Below are positions 7,962 to 15,902 of a stretch of 57,400 nucleotides of DNA, in pieces (position 1 is the first letter of the stretch; every line of letters starts with the position of its first letter). The DNA is from Mycobacterium innocens. Its GTDB lineage: Bacteria > Actinomycetota > Actinomycetes > Mycobacteriales > Mycobacteriaceae. Location: positions 1 through 57,400 of the forward strand of contig NZ_UPHQ01000248.1 in assembly GCF_900566055.1 (NCBI RefSeq), read 5' to 3'. A program made the translations under genes and the position numbers. Below the pieces are notes generated by a model, which was not told where the DNA came from, did no database searches, and saw only the letters and a list, made by a program, of their open reading frames with translations.

Positions 7962-8741
7962 GTGCTGCAACTTGACCAGATCGACCGGGCGGATGACAAG
8001 CCACCGTATCGGCAGATCGCCATCATGTTGCGCGAAGCTATCAGCTCGGGCCAGCTATCCGCCGGGGAACGGCTGCCGTCAGAAGCAGCGCTAATCGAGC
8101 ACTTCGGGGTCGCCCGGATGACCGTCCGCCAAGCCGTACAAGAGCTGCGCTCAGAGGGGCTGGTGATCTCCGAGCACGGCCGCGGAGTGTTCGTTCGCCC
8201 GGCACCCCCGATTCGGCGGCTGGCATCCGATCGGTTCGCACGGAGACATCGCGCCAGAGGCAAAGCGGCCTTCACCGTGGAGGCGGAGAAGTCTGGTTAC
8301 ACGCCGCACGTCGACAACATCACTGTCACGCGCGAAAAGCCGAACCCCGTTGTTGCCGAGCACCTTCGTTTGACGCCGGACGACGACGTTGTCGTCCGAT
8401 CGCGCCGTTACCTTGCCGATGGCAAGCCGATCGAGACCGCGATCTCGTACATCCCTGCCTCATTCGCCCAGGACACCAAGATCGAACAGCCCGACACCGG
8501 ACCTGGCGGCATATATGCGCGCCTCGAGGAAGCCGGCCACACACTCGCCCGATTCACCGAGGAAGTCGGCGCACGGATGCCCACCCCCGAAGAGCGCCGC
8601 ACCCTTCAACTCGCGGCGGGAGTACCCGTCCTGACGGTGGTCCGGACGGCCTACGACACCAACGACGTGGCCGTCGAGGTGTGCGACACGGTGAAGGTCG
8701 CATCCGCCTACCTGCTCGAATACGACTTCTCAGCGCGCTGA
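7962..8741 (+). CDS. GntR/HutC-family transcriptional regulator (KorSA-like)
   Basis: 259 residues. A winged helix-turn-helix of GntR type fills about 12-80 (PPYRQIAIMLREAISSGQL, LPSEAALIEHFGVARMTVRQAV), followed by a UTRA ligand-binding domain to the C-terminus. The start is GTG 7962, with AAAGGAAGG at 7946-7954. In pSAM2-type elements the homologous KorSA represses the pra activator and its own gene, keeping the element integrated. Here a CTAGTCGTCTAG motif precedes both this gene and the pra-like gene, which fits that circuit. The ligand is unknown. Confidence 0.85.
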   Translation: MLQLDQIDRADDKPPYRQIAIMLREAISSGQLSAGERLPSEAALIEHFGVARMTVRQAVQELRSEGLVISEHGRGVFVRPAPPIRRLASDRFARRHRARGKAAFTVEAEKSGYTPHVDNITVTREKPNPVVAEHLRLTPDDDVVVRSRRYLADGKPIETAISYIPASFAQDTKIEQPDTGPGGIYARLEEAGHTLARFTEEVGARMPTPEERRTLQLAAGVPVLTVVRTAYDTNDVAVEVCDTVKVASAYLLEYDFSAR

Positions 8742-8789
8742 TCCGTCACGAAGTGCCCAAAAGGGCGCTGAATGCTTGATTTCACTCCT

Positions 8790-8818
8790 CTAGACGACTA
8801 GGTTAGATAGTCATCTAG
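8790..8818. promoter_or_regulatory. Predicted GntR operators 2 and 3 before the pra-like gene
   Basis: CTAGACGACTAG (8790-8801) is the exact reverse complement of operator 1. ATAGTCATCTAG (8807-8818) matches the operator in the other orientation with two changes. The centres are 17 bases apart, and the block ends 25 bases before the ATG at 8844, where repressor binding would block the promoter of the pra-ftsK-xis-int run. Confidence 0.6.
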
Positions 8819-8843
8819 TTCAATCCATCGAAAGGGTTCAGCG

Positions 8844-9266
8844 ATGTCCATCCCCAAATGGCTCCAGATCGGGCATGACCAGGTGTTCGCACTCGGCGCG
8901 TTTCTCGTGTCGGAGGTGACGCCGATGATCGACTTCGACAAGTCCTCAGGCGACAACCGCGTACAAGCGACCGACCGCGACACCGGTTCACCAATGTGGC
9001 AGGTCGAAGTGCTCGACGGCGACCCAGCCGCGCCGAAGCGCAGCCGCACGGTGACGGTCAAGTTCGCCGCACAAACGCAACCTGTTGCGCCCACCAATTC
9101 CAGCGGAACACCGTTCACACCTGTGGTTTTCGAAGGTTTGATGGCTCTGCCATACATCGAACGGTCGGGCGATTTCTCACGGATCGCGTGGTCGTTCCGA
9201 GCCTCGGGCATGACAGCACCGGGCAAGCCGTCCGCGGCATCGAGCACAGGGCGGGCATCGGCATGA
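8844..9266 (+). CDS. Pra-like activator of replication, integration and excision
   Basis: 140 residues beginning MSIPKWLQIGHDQVFALGAF with the recurring pattern of the actinobacterial 'plasmid replication, integration and excision activator' family (DFDKSSGDNRVQATDRDTGSP, then a WQVEVLDGDP strand and a WSFRASG strand near the end). In pSAM2, Pra activates the rep, xis and int genes and is repressed by KorSA. AAAGG lies about ten bases upstream of the ATG. The stop overlaps the next start (ATGA), so it leads the operon to the integrase. Two predicted operators lie just upstream. Confidence 0.7.
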   Translation: MSIPKWLQIGHDQVFALGAFLVSEVTPMIDFDKSSGDNRVQATDRDTGSPMWQVEVLDGDPAAPKRSRTVTVKFAAQTQPVAPTNSSGTPFTPVVFEGLMALPYIERSGDFSRIAWSFRASGMTAPGKPSAASSTGRASA

Positions 9267-10591
9267 ATCCCGACCCATACGAACTCACCGACCCCGACAC
9301 CCCACTACGGTTTGAGAACCTACTGCACCTGCTGCTTAGCGGCGTGATGTGGGTCGCGGTAGCCATAGGGATCACCGCTGTGGTTCTAATTGCCTGGCGG
9401 CTGCAGTCACCGGAGACCTACGAACTGCACGTCGCCGGCCCCGTCCGGCGCATGCGCTGGAGGCTGTGGGCATACATCTCATGGGACCGGCTGTCGAGAC
9501 GCTGCGGCTTGTCCGCCTCCGAGCAAGTCACCCGCAAGGACCACGAAGGCCGGGCGGTCACGCAGACACGATGGACTCATCCAAAGCTATTGCAGGTCAA
9601 TGCATCTGATCATTGCCTGAATCTGACAGTACAGACGCGGATGGGTATCACAGTCGAAGACCTGGAGCGTGCCGTCCCGGCCATCCGCGACGCCGCACGA
9701 GCACACGGCGCCCGGTCGGTCGTGGTCGCCCCCGGTACCGTGCGGATGGAACTGCTCATGCGCGAACATCTCTCGTCGGTCGGTCATGCCGCTCCACCCA
9801 AGGCAGTCGCCACCACCCGAGTCCCGCTAGGGCGTTGTGAAAACGGCGCTCCGTGGACGCTGCCCGTCGCAGGACGCCACACCTTGACCGTGGGCTGCTC
9901 GGGCGCAGGCAAAGGATCGGTGTTTTGGGGCATTGCTGGCGGCTTCGGTCCTGCGATCGCCGCCGGCCTGGTCCACCTGATCGGCATCGACCTCAAGTAC
10001 GGCATCGAACTATCGGTCGGCGCCCGCTTGTTTACCAAGGTCGCAACGACCGAGGCCGAGGCAGTGAAAACCCTTGCTGCGCTGGAAACGTTGATGGACA
10101 AACGCGGAGCGCAAATGGCAGGAAGAACCCGTCAACATAGCCCCACTAAATCCGCACCCTTGATCGTGCTGCTGATCGACGAGCTGGCCGGAATGACCGC
10201 GTACATGAGTGACCCTGCACTGCGGAAAGAAGCCGCTGCCTCGTTGTCGCGGATCCTGACCAAAGGCCGCGCTCTCGGAATCGGTGTGGTCGCATTCCTG
10301 CAAGATCCCCGCAAGGAAGTCCTCCCAATGCGAGGCCTGTTCACTCAGGCCATCGCGCTCCGGCTTCGTTCCCGCGACGAGGTGACGATGGTTCTCGGCG
10401 ACGGGATGGCCGATATCGCACCCGCACACCGGATCAGCCCTGACGCACCGGGTACCGGCTACGTCATTGCCGAGGATGGCCAAGTGACCAGAGTGCGCTC
10501 TGATTTCTGGACCGATGATCAAATCCGCTCCACTGCAAAGCAATACGGACGCGCAGCGGGTGCTACCGGGGAAAGACAGCGCAATGACTGA
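9263..10591 (+). CDS. FtsK/SpoIIIE-type DNA translocase of the integrative element (TraB/TraSA-like)
   Basis: 442 residues. One membrane helix lies near 22-47 (LLHLLLSGVMWVAVAIGI). The ATPase has Walker A GCSGAGKGS at 211-219 and a Walker B IDEL ending near 308 (Asp306), with the FtsK-type segment ILTKGRALGIGVVAFLQDPR after it. TraB-family proteins move double-stranded DNA between actinobacterial mycelia or cells as a single-protein conjugation system; here it would be the transfer gene. ATG 9263 is chosen because it overlaps the upstream stop. It is shorter than chromosomal FtsK, which has several membrane helices. No replication initiator (RepSA or Prim-Pol) is visible beside it. Confidence 0.8.
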   Translation: MNPDPYELTDPDTPLRFENLLHLLLSGVMWVAVAIGITAVVLIAWRLQSPETYELHVAGPVRRMRWRLWAYISWDRLSRRCGLSASEQVTRKDHEGRAVTQTRWTHPKLLQVNASDHCLNLTVQTRMGITVEDLERAVPAIRDAARAHGARSVVVAPGTVRMELLMREHLSSVGHAAPPKAVATTRVPLGRCENGAPWTLPVAGRHTLTVGCSGAGKGSVFWGIAGGFGPAIAAGLVHLIGIDLKYGIELSVGARLFTKVATTEAEAVKTLAALETLMDKRGAQMAGRTRQHSPTKSAPLIVLLIDELAGMTAYMSDPALRKEAAASLSRILTKGRALGIGVVAFLQDPRKEVLPMRGLFTQAIALRLRSRDEVTMVLGDGMADIAPAHRISPDAPGTGYVIAEDGQVTRVRSDFWTDDQIRSTAKQYGRAAGATGERQRND

Positions 10592-10940
10592 CCACTGGCC
10601 GCTATTCGAACCACCCGACCAGGATCAATTGGCGCGGCATGCCGATGATCTGATCCACCGCGCCCAGCTTGTCCATACAGATGGATGGGACGAGTATCGG
10701 CATCTCTGGTCGCGCGGCGAAGTCATCGGCACCGCCCTGGTCCTAGGCGACAGCGCAGAACTTCAACGTTGCGGCGAGACAACGATCTCCGCGATGGATC
10801 GCTGGGCATTCGATCTCTGGGGAATTACCGGCGGGCAAGACGATACCGACGCGGGATTGCCGCGTACTCGCGCCTGGTTCGGCTCCATCCGTACCCGCAT
10901 GGATGCTCCGTCCACACACCAGCCACCCACGACGAGGTGA
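10584..10940 (+). CDS. Small hypothetical protein of the integrative element
   Basis: 118 residues, starting at an ATG inside the last codons of the ftsK-like gene (8-base overlap) and ending five bases before the HTH gene start. It is acidic and soluble, with Trp-rich segments (WDEYRHLWSRGEV, MDRWAFDLWGI) and no membrane helix. I do not recognise a family. Its position between translocase and excisionase, where pSAM2-type elements keep replication genes, hints at an accessory role in excision or replication, but no known initiator motif is present. Confidence 0.6.
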   Translation: MTDHWPLFEPPDQDQLARHADDLIHRAQLVHTDGWDEYRHLWSRGEVIGTALVLGDSAELQRCGETTISAMDRWAFDLWGITGGQDDTDAGLPRTRAWFGSIRTRMDAPSTHQPPTTR

Positions 10941-10944
10941 AGCG

Positions 10945-11181
10945 ATGGTCACTCACGGTATCCGGGAAGCGCTCGTCACTGCGGGCAACTTTCCAGAGCT
11001 GCTGACCGCCGATGAGGTGTCGGTGCTACTTGGGGTATCCGCCGCGACGCTCAACCGTTGGGCCGCGCTCCGCGAAACCACCGGCGAGCAGATCGGCCCG
11101 CCGTGCTACACCTTGTCGGAGCGGGTACGCCGCTGGGACTGCGCGGAAGTAAGGTCCTGGCTCAAGCAGGTGCGTCGGTAA
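10945..11181 (+). CDS. Excisionase-type helix-turn-helix protein (AlpA/Xis-like)
   Basis: 78 residues. LLTADEVSVLLGVSAATLNRW is a MerR/excisionase-type HTH, followed by the conserved wing and an RRWDCAEVRSWLKQ tail. GAGGTGA lies just before the ATG at 10945. The stop overlaps the integrase start (TAATG at 11179-11183), which makes co-translation with int very likely. Such proteins bind next to the attachment site and steer the integrase toward excision. Confidence 0.75.
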   Translation: MVTHGIREALVTAGNFPELLTADEVSVLLGVSAATLNRWAALRETTGEQIGPPCYTLSERVRRWDCAEVRSWLKQVRR

Positions 11182-12350
11182 TGGCCGGCAACACCCCACG
11201 CGGCATCCGAAAGCGCGCCAATGCGGCCGGGCAGCCCCGCTACCAAGTCCGCTACCTGATCCGTGATCCGGACGCTCCGTCCGGCTGGGTCGAAACATCG
11301 GCTACGTTCCCGACCCTGCGCGAGGCAAAGGCGTTCAAATCGGAACGCGACAACGAGGCGGCGCTCGGTGCACGTCGGTTCGATCCACGCCTTGGACGCA
11401 CACCGCTGAGCCGGATTTGGACGCAGTTCTCTGATTCCAAGAAGCCCGCGGTGTCGCCTAAGACTTGGAGCGGCTACTCCCAGCACTGGGAACTCCGTAT
11501 CGGACCCCGGTTCGGTCATGTGCCCGTCGACGAAATCACCCGCGCTGACGTCCAGGTGTTCGTAGACGCATTGACGGTCGGCCCGTGGGCGAAAGTGTCC
11601 ACGCTGCGACTGCTGCGTGCGATCCTTGACGTCGCCCACCAGGACGGCCGAATCCACCGCAACCCCGCCCTTGGCGTCGCGGCGGGTCGCATTCCTGAGC
11701 GGGAACGTCACCGTTACCTCACCGCGCAGGAGATCCAGACCCTCGCTACCGCCTGCGGTGACCAGGGCGACGTCGTGACCATCCTCGCCTATACCGGCCT
11801 GCGCTGGTCCGAACTCGTCGGCCTCCGCGCCAAAGACGTCGACCTTGCCGCCCGCCGCCTCTATGTCCGGCGAGCCGCACCCGAGGTTGAAGGCCGAATC
11901 GTCGTCGGGCCTCCGAAAACCCGCGCCGGCATCCGAATCGTCCCGCTGCCGCAAGTCGTCGTGGACATCTTCACTCGCCGCATCAGTGGCCGTACTCCTG
12001 ACGAGCCTGCCGTCACCTCGCCCAACGGAAAACTGTTGCGATCCAACAACTGGCGCCGGCACACACACTGGAACAAAGTCTTAAAGAAAACGCACCTCGC
12101 CCCGTTGACGATTCACGACTTACGCCACACCTACGCCAGCCTGGCCCGGAAATCAGGTGCCGACCTTCGCTACGTGCAGAAGACCATGGGCCACTCGACG
12201 CCAACCGTCACCGCCAACATCTATAGCGACCTCTACGCCGACGAGCTGGACCAGGTCGCGACCAACCTCGATCAGCTACATGCGACTGAGATTCAGACAC
12301 TCAAGACCGGACAAGAACCGGACGAGTCAAACCAACCATCGAGTGCATAA
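11181..12350 (+). CDS. Tyrosine-recombinase integrase
   Basis: 389 residues. An AP2-like arm-binding N-terminus and a core-binding SAM-like domain (about 75-165) precede the catalytic domain. All active-site residues are present: Arg208 in TGLRWSE, His312/Arg315 in HDLRHT, His338 in GHS and the nucleophile Tyr348 in NIYSDLY. The gene ends 23 bases from the CCA end of tRNA-Phe, the classical layout of an integrase that uses the tRNA 3' end as attB. ATG 11181 is used because of the TAATG overlap with xis. Confidence 0.9.
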   Translation: MAGNTPRGIRKRANAAGQPRYQVRYLIRDPDAPSGWVETSATFPTLREAKAFKSERDNEAALGARRFDPRLGRTPLSRIWTQFSDSKKPAVSPKTWSGYSQHWELRIGPRFGHVPVDEITRADVQVFVDALTVGPWAKVSTLRLLRAILDVAHQDGRIHRNPALGVAAGRIPERERHRYLTAQEIQTLATACGDQGDVVTILAYTGLRWSELVGLRAKDVDLAARRLYVRRAAPEVEGRIVVGPPKTRAGIRIVPLPQVVVDIFTRRISGRTPDEPAVTSPNGKLLRSNNWRRHTHWNKVLKKTHLAPLTIHDLRHTYASLARKSGADLRYVQKTMGHSTPTVTANIYSDLYADELDQVATNLDQLHATEIQTLKTGQEPDESNQPSSA

Positions 12351-12373
12351 CCCGTGTCTATGCAGGTAGAACA

Positions 12374-12396
12374 TGGTGGCCAGGGGCGGGATCGAA
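12374..12396 (-). other. Probable attachment site (attR) in the tRNA-Phe 3' end
   Basis: The 3' end of tRNA-Phe including the encoded CCA faces the integrase stop 23 bases away. Integrases of this type recombine within the T-arm and acceptor 3' strand. Exact core limits cannot be set without the left copy. Confidence 0.5.
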
Positions 12397-12450
12397 CCGC
12401 CGACCTTCCGCTTTTCAGGCGGACGCTCATACCGACTGAGCTACCTGGCC
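12374..12450 (-). tRNA. pheU: tRNA-Phe (GAA)
   Basis: On the minus strand a 74-base cloverleaf runs from 12450 to 12377, with the CCA encoded at 12376-12374. The acceptor stem is GGCCAGG/CCTGGCC, the D stem GCTC/GAGC, the anticodon stem TCCGC/GCGGA with loop CTGAAAA (anticodon GAA), and the T arm GGCGG-TTCGATC-CCGCC. It is complete, so integration of the neighbouring element left the tRNA intact. Confidence 0.95.
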
Positions 12451-12479
12451 GGAAGGCAGCATGTGCCTGGCCGCATCGG

Positions 12480-12553
12480 CGACCCTGACGGGACTCGAAC
12501 CCGCGACCTCCGCCGTGACAGGGCGGCGCGCTAACCAACTGCGCCACAGGGCC
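12480..12553 (-). tRNA. aspT: tRNA-Asp (GTC)
   Basis: A 74-base cloverleaf on the minus strand: acceptor GGCCCTG/CAGGGTC (one G-U pair), anticodon stem CCGCC/GGCGG with loop CTGTCAC (anticodon GTC), T arm GCGGG-TTCGAGT-CCCGT, discriminator G, no encoded CCA. Confidence 0.95.
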
Positions 12554-12591
12554 ATGCTGTGCTACTGCTCCGCGATACTCGCATCGCAGGG

Positions 12592-12665
12592 TACCCCCTA
12601 CGGGATTCGAACCCGCGTTACCGCCTTGAAAGGGCGGCGTCCTAGGCCGTCTAGACGAAGGGGGC
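12592..12665 (-). tRNA. gluT: tRNA-Glu (TTC)
   Basis: A 74-base cloverleaf on the minus strand: acceptor GCCCCCT/AGGGGGT, anticodon loop CTTTCAA (anticodon TTC) on a GCCGCC/GGCGGT-type stem, T arm GCGGG-TTCGAAT-CCCGT, discriminator A, no encoded CCA. It forms a likely co-transcribed cluster with tRNA-Asp and tRNA-Phe. Confidence 0.95.
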
Positions 12666-12788
12666 AGAACCGAATCTCTCCGGGGCACTCGCAACGTGGT
12701 CATCATTGGGAGCCACGTCAGCTTAGGTCACCCCGGGCCTAATCCTCAAACGAGCTTCGCCCAGCCACGCAGTATCCTTGGACTCCGC

Positions 12789-12861
12789 GCCCCTATAGCT
12801 CAGTTGGTAGAGCTACGGACTTTTAATCCGCAGGTCCCAGGTTCGAGTCCTGGTGGGGGCA
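12789..12861 (+). tRNA. lysT: tRNA-Lys (TTT)
   Basis: A 73-base cloverleaf on the plus strand, divergent from the Glu-Asp-Phe cluster: acceptor GCCCCTA/TGGGGGC, anticodon loop CTTTTAA (anticodon TTT), T arm CCAGG-TTCGAGT-CCTGG, discriminator A. Confidence 0.95.
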
Positions 12862-13056
12862 CCGAGTACCACGAATTCGCCCGCCGCCGATGCCGGGCGT
12901 CGCCCCGCCGATCGCCCCTTATCACCGTTCAGATCGCCCGCGCAAGCCGCCCAACCGCGGCCGCTGATCGCGCCGATCGACCGGCTCCTGGCAACGACGC
13001 GGTGCCGGCCAGGCCGCGCACGGTCGGCCGGCGTTTGAAGCCCGGGACCGCTTGGT

Positions 13057-13062
13057 TATGCT
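13057..13062 (+). promoter_or_regulatory. -10 element of a leaderless promoter
   Basis: TATGCT lies six bases before ATG 13069, the spacing at which mycobacterial transcripts begin on the start codon itself. It supports ATG 13069 over the in-frame ATG at 13081. Confidence 0.5.
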
Positions 13063-13068
13063 CCCGCT

Positions 13069-13884
13069 ATGCTTCCCGAGATGAGTCAGGATGGAATCCA
13101 ACCCAACGCGCCCGTCGCCCTGGTGACGATGGAAATCCGGCACCCGGCAACGGATTCCCTCACCGAATCAACCAGCCGGGAACTCAAACACCTCCTCATC
13201 AACGACTTGCCGATCGAGCGCCAGGCGCAGGACGTGAGCTGGGGAGTGACGGCACCCGGCGCCGCCCCGACCCCCGTCGCGGACCGCTTCGTCCGCTACG
13301 GCAACCGGGACAACACCGTTTCGGCCTCACTGAAGAACCAGGCCATCGTCGTCGAAACCAGCGCTTACCGTGACTTCGAGACCTTTTGCGACCTCGTGTT
13401 ACGGGTCGCCGACGCCCGCGCGCAGGTTTCGTCGATCGTCGGAGTAGAGCGCATCGGTCTGCGATACGTTCTCGAGATCCGGGTCCCGGTTGGGGTCGAC
13501 GGCCGGGTCAACTGGGGCAACTGGATCGACGAGCAACTGCTCGGGCCCTACCGCATCGCTCCGGGCGGCCTGTCGCTGACCGAGTGGCAGGGTGCCGCGG
13601 TCTACCGGGAACCCCAACCGGGCAAGTCACTGATCTTGCGGTACGGGCCCGGTGTGGGCCAGGCGCTGGATCCGAGCTACCACCTGCGCCGCATCACGCC
13701 GCCGCAGACCGGTCCGTTCTTCCTCATGGACATCGACAGCTTCTGGACTCCGGTGGGGGGCTCCATTCCGGAATACAACCGGGACGCGCTCGTGTCCACC
13801 TTGACCGACTTGTACGGTCCCGCCCGCGAGGTGTTCCAGGACCTGATCACCGCCCGCCTCAAAGACGAGCTGCTTCGCCAATAA
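13069..13884 (+). CDS. TIGR04255-family protein (Rv0831c homologue)
   Basis: 271 residues, matching the TIGR04255 family: an N-terminal alpha/beta half, a GVERIGLRYVLEIRVP strand motif in the middle and a long C-terminal helix (DALVSTLTDLYGPAREVFQDLI). No catalytic motif, signal peptide or membrane segment is visible and the family has no established biochemical role. In M. tuberculosis the homologue also stands beside the Lys/Glu/Asp/Phe tRNAs, so this is the first backbone gene right of the island. It converges on the SAM methyltransferase with 25 bases between the stops. Confidence 0.75.
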   Translation: MLPEMSQDGIQPNAPVALVTMEIRHPATDSLTESTSRELKHLLINDLPIERQAQDVSWGVTAPGAAPTPVADRFVRYGNRDNTVSASLKNQAIVVETSAYRDFETFCDLVLRVADARAQVSSIVGVERIGLRYVLEIRVPVGVDGRVNWGNWIDEQLLGPYRIAPGGLSLTEWQGAAVYREPQPGKSLILRYGPGVGQALDPSYHLRRITPPQTGPFFLMDIDSFWTPVGGSIPEYNRDALVSTLTDLYGPAREVFQDLITARLKDELLRQ

Positions 13885-13909
13885 ACCAGTCCGGCGAGGG
13901 CCGACTGCT

Positions 13910-14815
13910 TCAGCACCCGAGCACCGCACTGGTGTAGGTCACGTCGGCGAACGCGATAGCGAGTTCGTCGTCGGGATATTCGAAGCCATTGGCTTGGTGG
14001 AGTTCCTTGACGGTGTGCGACGACGTCTGCCAGCCCTGGCGAGATAGATGCTCGATGACAGGGCTGCGTTGGCCGTGATACACCAGGTCGTTGAAGTCGA
14101 TGTCGAACCCGAGTTCGCTCATCCGGTCGTGATGGGAGCGCCACCGCTCGTCGGCGAAAATCGCGGTGTCGGGCACGAACTCGAACGCCAGCCGGCTGCC
14201 CGGGGCGCTCAACCCGGTGATGTTGTCGAACAGGGCGTCCTGCGCGTCCTCGGGCAGGTAGACCAGCAACCCTTCGGCGCTCCAGGCCGAGGGGACCTGC
14301 CTGTCGAATCCCGCCGCCTGCAGCGCGGCGGCCCAGTTGTCGCGCAAATCGACCGCGACGGTGCGACGCCGCGCGGTGGGCTCGGCGCCAAGACTGTTCA
14401 GCGTTGACGTCTTGAACGCGATCACCTCTGGCATGTCGACTTCGTAGACGACGGTGCCCTTGGGCCACGGCAGCCGGTAGGCGCGGGCATCCAGGCCGGA
14501 CGCCAGGATGACCACCTGGCCGATGCCGCTCCCCGCGGCCTCGAGGAAGAACCGGTCGTAGAACCTGGTCCGGCAGGCCATCCCGCGGGCCACCCGCTCG
14601 GGGTCGAACTCGGAATCCTCCTCGACCGGAATCTGCCCGTCCACCATCCGGGTATAGACGTCCATGCCGACCGCTCGCACCAACGGCGCGGCGAACGGGT
14701 CGTCAATCAACGCAAACTCGCGGCTAGCGGCCAGCGCGCGCTGAGCGGCCACCATGGTTGCCGTTGCCCCGACGCTCGTCGCAAGGTCCCAGCGATCACG
14801 ATCGGTACGCACCAT
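13910..14815 (-). CDS. Class I SAM-dependent methyltransferase, LCM type (Rv0830 homologue)
   Basis: 301 residues of the actinobacterial leucine-carboxyl-methyltransferase-like family, which is expanded in mycobacteria. Visible marks are the N-terminal [31 protein letters not shown], the SAM-binding [15 protein letters not shown] near 100 and [12 protein letters not shown] near 190. Substrates of most members are unknown; some act in polyketide or secondary pathways. ATG 14815 starts the conserved MVRTDRD segment. It is divergent from the deaminase gene, with an A+T-rich stretch (14840-14870) between them. Confidence 0.85.
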   Translation of the reverse strand: MVRTDRDRWDLATSVGATATMVAAQRALAASREFALIDDPFAAPLVRAVGMDVYTRMVDGQIPVEEDSEFDPERVARGMACRTRFYDRFFLEAAGSGIGQVVILASGLDARAYRLPWPKGTVVYEVDMPEVIAFKTSTLNSLGAEPTARRRTVAVDLRDNWAAALQAAGFDRQVPSAWSAEGLLVYLPEDAQDALFDNITGLSAPGSRLAFEFVPDTAIFADERWRSHHDRMSELGFDIDFNDLVYHGQRSPVIEHLSRQGWQTSSHTVKELHQANGFEYPDDELAIAFADVTYTSAVLGC

Positions 14816-14904
14816 GGCCGTCCCTTCGTCGAACCAGAAAAAAGATAGATAATCTAGTTACTATCACAGGCTCGATGGTGCCTGCCGGGCTACTCTGACC
14901 AACC

Positions 14905-15405
14905 GTGATCGACTTCGCCCAACGCACCATCGACCTCGCTCGCCAGAACGTCACCGAGGGCGGTCGCCCCTTTGCGACGGTCATCGTCAAGGACGGCGAG
15001 ATCCTTGCCGAAAGCGCCAACAAGGTCGCGCAGACCAACGATCCCACCGCCCACGCCGAGATCCTTGCCATCCGCGAGGCCTGCACCAAGCTGGGTACCG
15101 AGCACCTGGTGGGTACCACTATCTACGTGTTGGCGCACCCGTGCCCCATGTGCCTCGGATCGTTGTACTACTGCTCGCCCGACGAAGTGGTATTTCTGAC
15201 GACGCGCGACGCCTACGAGCCGCATTACGTCGACGATCGCAAATACTTCGAACTTGCCACCTTCTATGAGGAATTCGCCAAAGACTGGCGGGACCGGCGG
15301 CTGCCGATGCGGTACGAGCCGAGCCCCGCCGCCGTCGACGTCTACCGGTTCTGGCAGGAGCGCAACGGCGGACGACGCACGGCCACCGCCGTACCGCCCG
15401 GCTAG
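14905..15405 (+). CDS. Cytidine/deoxycytidylate-type deaminase family protein (Rv0828c homologue)
   Basis: 166 residues with the zinc-binding deaminase motifs HAE (52-54) and PCPMC (PCxxC), the fold of guanine/cytosine/tRNA-adenosine deaminases. The substrate is not fixed by the sequence; the downstream segment FLTTRDAYEPHYVDDRKYFEL differs from TadA. The start is GTG 14905, eight bases after a TACTCT -10-like hexamer, so the transcript is nearly or fully leaderless. It lies upstream of kmtR in the same orientation, but kmtR has its own promoter. Confidence 0.8.
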   Translation: MIDFAQRTIDLARQNVTEGGRPFATVIVKDGEILAESANKVAQTNDPTAHAEILAIREACTKLGTEHLVGTTIYVLAHPCPMCLGSLYYCSPDEVVFLTTRDAYEPHYVDDRKYFELATFYEEFAKDWRDRRLPMRYEPSPAAVDVYRFWQERNGGRRTATAVPPG

Positions 15406-15438
15406 ACGCGGTTAGACGGGCACCGACCTGGACACCTG

Positions 15439-15466
15439 TTGACAGCACATCAACCTTCACTACTAT
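15439..15466 (+). promoter_or_regulatory. Strong leaderless promoter of kmtR
   Basis: TTGACA (15439-15444), a 16-base spacer and TACTAT (15461-15466), followed six bases later by the ATG of kmtR. Both hexamers are close to consensus, which is unusual for mycobacteria, and the predicted start is the A of the ATG. KmtR is known to repress its own gene in M. tuberculosis, so its operator should overlap this region. Confidence 0.7.
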
Positions 15467-15472
15467 CTGCTT

Positions 15473-15853
15473 ATGCACGCAACTAACAAACCAACGAGGT
15501 TGCCCGACGACCAGGCCGGCCTCGTGGTCGAGGTGTTCCGGATGCTCGCCGACGCCACCCGCGTGCAGATTCTGTGGTCCCTGGCAACTAGCGAGATGTC
15601 GGTCAACGAGCTGGCCGAACACGTACGCAAGCCGGCGCCGTCGGTGTCCCAGCATCTGGCCAAGCTGCGGATGGCGCGCTTGGTGCGCACCCGCCGCGAC
15701 GGTACGACGATCTTCTACAGCCTGGAAAACGACCACGTGCGCCAACTCGTCATCGACGCCGTCTTCAACGCCGAGCACGCCGGCCCCGGCGTGCCCCGCC
15801 ACCACCGCGGCGACGGACTGCAGGCAGTCGCCGCGACACCAGATGCTGGATAA
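15473..15853 (+). CDS. kmtR: ArsR/SmtB-family nickel/cobalt sensor KmtR
   Basis: 126 residues. A winged helix (LADATRVQILWSLA, VNELAEHVRKPAPSVSQHLAKLRMARLVRTRRDGTTIFY) is followed by the metal-sensing helix and tail HVRQLVIDAVFNAEHAGPGVPRHH. The His/Glu ligands assigned to Ni/Co binding in M. tuberculosis KmtR (the EH pair and the HH pair in this tail) are kept. The M. tuberculosis protein represses itself and the CDF exporter gene cdf. Here the next gene encodes a His-rich peptide starting 49 bases after its stop, which extends the link to metal handling. Confidence 0.9.
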   Translation: MHATNKPTRLPDDQAGLVVEVFRMLADATRVQILWSLATSEMSVNELAEHVRKPAPSVSQHLAKLRMARLVRTRRDGTTIFYSLENDHVRQLVIDAVFNAEHAGPGVPRHHRGDGLQAVAATPDAG

Positions 15854-15902
15854 CCGAATCGTTCAGCACCACAACATATTTCACATTGAGGAGGTAACGA
15901 TT

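Larger units (their letters stand above)
7439..12376 (+). mobile_element. Compact pSAM2-like integrative element beside tRNA-Phe
   Basis: Nudix, GntR, Pra-like, FtsK/TraB-like, a small unknown, Xis-like and integrase genes form one module ending at the tRNA-Phe 3' end. Gene order and types follow the actinomycete integrative elements of the pSAM2 class, but without a recognisable replication initiator. The right boundary is the tRNA end. The left boundary is unknown: I see no second copy of the tRNA 3' sequence between 1 and 12370, so the element may extend left beyond the window and carry the defence genes as cargo, or the left site may have been lost. Confidence 0.7.
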
